NCBI GenBank assembly: GCA_964570005.1
Contig: CAZMWE010000020.1
Location: 1-16,946 of the forward strand
Length of the DNA stretch: 16,946 nt
Direction: 5' to 3'
From: JAJZCD01 sp964570005
GTDB lineage: Bacteria > Patescibacteriota > Saccharimonadia > Saccharimonadales > UBA4665
The first letter of the stretch is position 1, and each line of letters starts with the position of its first letter. Under the pieces are notes generated by a model. That model did not search any database. It was not told where the DNA came from and was given only the letters and a program-made list of their open reading frames with translations. This document shows positions 13,518 through 16,946 of this stretch, piece after piece. The translations under genes and the position numbers were made by a program.

Positions 13518-15371
13518 ATGGAGATCAGGAAGCCAGTGCGACAGTCATTGATGGCGGGCATGAAACCGGCCGTGAGAATTATCAAAAAGAATCCTGCCTT
13601 GAAAAAAAAGATCCGCAATCTACTGCTGGAGTACATAAGCCTGGCCAACAGACTAGAAGTTTCACAGTACCAGAAATGGGTCAGCGACCACTACCCTGAC
13701 GCTATCAGGTTGATGGAAAATAAAGCTGAGCTGGCGGGTTTTAACTACCGGCCCAAAATTTCCATCCTGATCCCGACCTACAATACCGTTCACGAACATC
13801 TGTACGATTGTATTGCGTCGGTGCAATCTCAGATTTACGACAACTGGGAGCTGTGCATTATTGATGATGGTTCACCGGACGCCAGGGTACGGGAACAGAT
13901 CAAGCAATTAGCGGCAGCGGACAAACGGATAACCTACAAGTTCCGGAAGACGAACGGGCATATTTCGCGGGCCACGAACGATGCGCTGGCCATGGCGACC
14001 GGCGAGTTTGTGGGGCTACTTGACCACGACGACGTGTTGTGGCCAAACGCCCTCTTCGAGGTTGTGAAGGCGCTCAATACCAACAAAAAACTGGACTTTT
14101 TATACAGTGACGAGGAAAAAATCCACCGCAATCGTCAGGATCACCAGAACCCATTCTTCAAACCGGACTGGAACCCGGAGTTCCTGGAGAGTGTCAATTA
14201 CATCACGCACTTTGCGGTGCTGCGTAGAACACTAGTAGAGAAAGTGGGCGGCTTCCGTAGCGAGTATGACGGTGCCCAGGACTGGGATTTATTTTTGCGG
14301 GCCGCCTATGCTACCGCTACGCCCCCCTACCACATCCCGACGGTTCTTTACAGCTGGCGGATGTCACCAACCTCGACCGCCAGCAGCAGCGAGGCCAAGC
14401 CGTACGTGGTCGAGGCGCAGCGAAAGGCCATTCAGGACAGCCTGCAACGGCGTGGCCATAAGGACGCTGTGGTAGAGTGCGGCCAAGAGAAAGACTACTG
14501 GAACGTGGTATATCCGGTTAAGGGTAAGCCGCTGGTGTCGATTGTCATCCCAACCAAAAACCTGTTTCCCGTTGTAAAGCGCTGCATTCAATCAATTTAC
14601 CAAAAGACCAGCTACGCTAATTTTGAGGTTATCCTGGTGGACACCGGTTCGACCGATAAGGCGGTGCTGCGCTGGTATAGAACCATCGCCCGTCAGCATC
14701 AGAACTTACGTGTGGTCGAGTGGCCGGAGCAGCCGTTCAGCTACGCCCGGTCCTGTAACTACGGCGCGCAGGAGGCCGCCGGCGAATACCTGGTTATGCT
14801 TAACAACGACACCGAAGTCATCACACCCAATTGGCTGGAGCTGCTGCTGAGTGATGCGCAGCGCGAAGGCGTCGGCGCGGTCGGGTGTAAGCTGTATTAC
14901 CCGGGTGGTACCCTGATCCAGCATGCCGGCATAGGTATCGGCTTTGGTGGTTTAGCGGCCAATTCGCTATCGCAAGTGCGACATAACCAGCTTGATCCTA
15001 TGCAGAACCTGTATGCCAATACGCGGCATGAGGTTTCAGCGGTTACAGCCGCCTGTCTAATGGTCCAAAAAAGCCGCTTCGATAAAGTCGGTGGCTTTGA
15101 TGAGGCGTTTCGTGTCACCTATAACGACGTCGATTTGTGTCTCCGGCTTGGTGCTGCCGGCTACCGCAGCATCTATAGCCCTTGCGTACAGCTTATTCAT
15201 CATGAGTCCATTAGCGTGGGCCGACCGACCGAGAAAAAGAAACGCGACACGGCCGAAATGGCCACTGCCACCAAGCTGTTTAAAAAGCGCTGGGGGGCGG
15301 TTATCAAGCATGACCCGCACCTTAACCCCAATATCAGCCGCGATAACGCCTTATTTGAAACCAAGGCCTAG
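13518..15371 (+). CDS. Two-domain GT2 glycosyltransferase
   Basis: A 617-residue protein with two GT-A domains in tandem after a basic N-terminal region of 80 residues. Domain 1 (about 81-310) has SILIPTYN, IIDDGSPD (114-121), the DxD-like LDHDD (168-172) and QDWDLFLR (254-261). Domain 2 (about 339-600) has SIVIPTKN, LVDTGSTD (373-380), NNDT (429-432) and YNDVDLCLRLG (535-545). Both carry their metal and acidic motifs, so both may be active, perhaps adding two sugars or polymerising an alternating chain. AAGGGG lies 6 nt before the ATG, 2 nt after the methyltransferase stop, so it belongs to the wzm operon. Its TAG (15369-15371) interlocks with the TAG of the convergent secreted-protein gene within CTAG. 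The donor sugars are unknown. Confidence 0.92.
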   Translation: MEIRKPVRQSLMAGMKPAVRIIKKNPALKKKIRNLLLEYISLANRLEVSQYQKWVSDHYPDAIRLMENKAELAGFNYRPKISILIPTYNTVHEHLYDCIASVQSQIYDNWELCIIDDGSPDARVREQIKQLAAADKRITYKFRKTNGHISRATNDALAMATGEFVGLLDHDDVLWPNALFEVVKALNTNKKLDFLYSDEEKIHRNRQDHQNPFFKPDWNPEFLESVNYITHFAVLRRTLVEKVGGFRSEYDGAQDWDLFLRAAYATATPPYHIPTVLYSWRMSPTSTASSSEAKPYVVEAQRKAIQDSLQRRGHKDAVVECGQEKDYWNVVYPVKGKPLVSIVIPTKNLFPVVKRCIQSIYQKTSYANFEVILVDTGSTDKAVLRWYRTIARQHQNLRVVEWPEQPFSYARSCNYGAQEAAGEYLVMLNNDTEVITPNWLELLLSDAQREGVGAVGCKLYYPGGTLIQHAGIGIGFGGLAANSLSQVRHNQLDPMQNLYANTRHEVSAVTAACLMVQKSRFDKVGGFDEAFRVTYNDVDLCLRLGAAGYRSIYSPCVQLIHHESISVGRPTEKKKRDTAEMATATKLFKKRWGAVIKHDPHLNPNISRDNALFETKA

Positions 15372-16910
15372 GGTGTAAACAGCGGCACGACGTTGTCGTA
15401 CGGGCGGGCGTAGCCGTCGGTTGGCACCGCCGGGTATCCTGTAACGTAGTAGCCGTCCATCGTTGCGAAACCGGAGGCGGCGCTATAGGTGACTAGCTGT
15501 ACCCCGCCCGTGTAGTTCAGACGCACAAAGGCAAGATCGCCATTCGGGGAGAACCGTGGCACCACCGATCCGTCAGCAGCAACCGCCGGGTATCCAGTGA
15601 GGTAATACCCGTTCATGTTCTTGTAACCGCTACTCAAGCTGTACGTCACCACCTGTGCTTGTCCCGAAGAATGGTTGAGTCGTATGAAAGCTAGATCACC
15701 GTTGGGCTCGAACTGCACTTGTACGGAACCATCCGGGGTGACTGCAGGATAACCGGCAAGATAGTAGCCATCCATTTGTGAGAAACCACTATTGGCGCTG
15801 TACGTCACCACCTGTGCTTGTCCCGAAGAATGGTTGAGTCGTATGAAAGCTNNNNNNNNNNNNNNNNNNNNNNNNNNNNNNNNNNNNNNNNNNNNNNNNN
15901 NNNNNNNNNNNNNNNNNNNNNNNNNNNNNNNNNNNNNNNNNNNNNNNNNNNAGATCACCGTTGGGTGCGTATAAAGCCTGTACAGAACCATCTGGCGTTA
16001 CGGCTGGATAACCCGAATAGTTATTGCGTGTCGAATAGCCGTAGTTGCCGATGGAAGGATAGCCCAAGTCCTGCACCTGCCCACCAGAATAGTTGAGGTT
16101 GACGAAAGACAGCACGTAGCTGTCGGCGGCCGAGGTGGTTGGCCCGAACCACTCTTCATAGTAGACGACGAAATTATAGCTGCCCGAATAGCCGGTCAGG
16201 CTGTAGGGCCCGACGTATGGTGTGTAGCAGTACAGCGCGGCGGTCGAAGCGTCGGCCAGTGTAACGGTTTGTGCCTTGCCGCCCGGATTGGTAAACGTGA
16301 CCGTGTTGCCTGGATACAACCCGGTAGAATAGAGCGAGGTTTTCCCGCTGCACGGGTATGAGGCGGCAGATGAACCCCAGTAGCTGTTCCCGGTCATGCG
16401 CTGTATGTCAGACCTGAACTGCCAGGCGGCGTCACTCACCTGGTTAAAGAAGCCTGACGCGCCGCCGCATGACAAATAGCCCATGGCACAGTTAATCTGC
16501 GAGGCGCTTGGATTCGGTGTGGTGACCAGACTCTGTTCTTTCTGCATGGTGGCCAGTATGGCCTTGGGGCTGATCTGGTAGGCATGGGCAGAGTCGTAAA
16601 TGATCTGGGCAGCCGAAACCGTGTTACCACAGCTAAAGTAGGTCGTGTAGTAGGAATAGTGCGCGCCATTGGTGCTGCCGCAGTCCTCTAAATCAGTTAC
16701 ATTTTTCAGGCCGCTGCCTTCATTGACCAGGAAGGTTTGAATGTTGGCAGTGCTCATCGAACCGTAATCAGTGAACAAACCATCGCTGATCAGGGTGGAA
16801 GGGTTGTAAGCCGGGTCGGCTGCGGCCGGTTGCATCAGTAAACCGAGCGCGGGCAATAGCGGTGCCACCAGGAGGTTCAGTGAGAGTAAGAGAGCGAATT
16901 TCTTCTTCAT
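15368..16910 (-). CDS. Secreted repeat protein with lysozyme-like N-terminal domain (contains assembly gap)
   Basis: The start ATG at 16910 opens a signal peptide: MKKK, a hydrophobic core, then QPAAA before DPAY, with cleavage likely after residue 31. Residues about 33-255 contain AILATMQKEQSLVT, CAMGYLSCGG and FFNQVSDAAWQFRSDIQ. This pattern is found in secreted actinobacterial and Saccharibacterial proteins and resembles a lytic transglycosylase/lysozyme fold; E125 is the best catalytic candidate. Six cysteines (77, 94, 141, 148, 187, 228) suggest three disulfides. From residue 268, 53-aa repeats follow to the TAG at 15370-15368. One hundred Ns (15852-15951) interrupt the gene. Deleting them joins the flanks in frame at an exact repeat boundary, giving at least 480 residues, so this is one intact gene rather than two broken ones. 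Substrate and role are unproven; cell-wall cleavage or host-surface contact are possibilities. Confidence 0.8.
15371..16109 (-). repeat. Tandem 159-bp (53-aa) coding repeats
   Basis: Units on the minus strand: A (16109-15952, diverged), the gap, B (15850-15692), C (15691-15533) and D (15532-15371, terminal variant of 54 codons). The protein consensus starts AFIRLNHSSGQAQVVTYS, has GYYLTGYPAV in the middle and ends with SPNGDL. Units B and C share a long identical DNA block covering the start of the unit, and the same block flanks the gap. The GDLAFIRLN/VTYS/GYPAV spacing resembles blade repeats of beta-propeller proteins in actinobacterial secreted proteins; that fold is inference. Confidence 0.85.
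15852..15951. other. Assembly gap (100 Ns) inside the repeats
   Basis: Exactly 100 Ns, the conventional placeholder for a gap of unknown size. It lies at the boundary between two 53-aa units, where flanking bases on both sides match the repeat junction at about 15687-15706. Assemblers break here when copies are too similar. The true insertion is probably a multiple of 159 bp, possibly zero. Confidence 0.95.
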
Positions 16911-16939
16911 GTTTAAAAGCTTACGTTAATCTGTACTTC

Positions 16940-16945
16940 ATTATA
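16940..16945 (-). promoter_or_regulatory. -10 element for the secreted-protein gene
   Basis: On the minus strand a perfect TATAAT lies 29 nt before the ATG at 16910, predicting a leader of about 22 nt without a clear Shine-Dalgarno. The -35 would lie beyond the window edge and cannot be seen. Confidence 0.5.
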
Positions 16946-16946
16946 C

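Noticed and set aside
14266..14475. Various open frames of 60-100 codons antisense to or out of frame with the glycosyltransferases
   Set aside because: They lack ribosome binding sites and domain signatures and lie wholly inside strongly supported genes.
15789..15991. Two separate or broken genes on either side of the N gap
   Set aside because: The frames differ only because of the 100-N placeholder; the flanks rejoin in frame at a repeat boundary.
15371..16109. CRISPR array
   Set aside because: The repeats are 159 bp, in frame within a secreted protein, diverged in sequence, and without spacers.

Overview
The window looks like the replication-origin region of a compact bacterial chromosome. 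I read it as a member of the Patescibacteria/CPR radiation, most probably Candidatus Saccharibacteria (TM7). The evidence is the small core proteins, very tight gene packing (several ATGA/GTGA-type or 1-11 nt overlaps, and convergent genes sharing stop bases), use of TGA as an ordinary stop (so not code 25), and a secreted repeat protein of a kind I associate with Saccharibacteria and Actinobacteria. The lineage call is inference; no rRNA or other marker in the window fixes it.

Layout. Positions 1-220 hold the tail of an unidentified gene. On the minus strand, read from the origin outward, lie dnaA (4815-3439), dnaN (3163-2072), a VapBC/FitAB-type toxin-antitoxin pair (1993-1303) wedged between dnaN and recF, and recF (1275-217). 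The dnaA-rpmH intergenic region (4816-5104) carries consensus DnaA boxes and an AT-rich stretch and is the likely oriC. A second set of near-consensus boxes lies between dnaA and dnaN. On the plus strand from the origin run rpmH (45 aa), rnpA, a 181-nt structured leader with a promoter, then yidC-khpB-yvcK: protein insertion into the membrane, a KH/R3H RNA-binding protein and a UDP-sugar-binding envelope regulator.

From 8366 to 15371 is a surface-glycan locus around a divergent promoter. Leftward run a GT2 and a GT4 glycosyltransferase. Rightward run wzm (permease), wzt (ATPase with a C-terminal carbohydrate-binding-like domain), a methyltransferase with a C-terminal coiled coil, and a 617-aa double GT2 glycosyltransferase. 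Together they suggest ABC-transporter-dependent export of a surface polysaccharide. The adjacent methyltransferase/coiled-coil protein and Wzt tail recall the cap-and-ruler chain-length control known from E. coli O9a (WbdD/Wzt).

The right end (16910-15368, minus) is a secreted, cysteine-containing protein with a lysozyme-like N-terminal domain and tandem 53-aa repeats. It is interrupted by a 100-N assembly gap lying exactly at a repeat boundary. The apparent frameshift across the gap comes from the arbitrary gap length.

Start sites vary. Internal operon genes mostly have Shine-Dalgarno sequences. Several first genes (vapB, rnpA, wzm, perhaps recF) have a -10-like hexamer so close to the start codon that their transcripts would be leaderless or nearly so.
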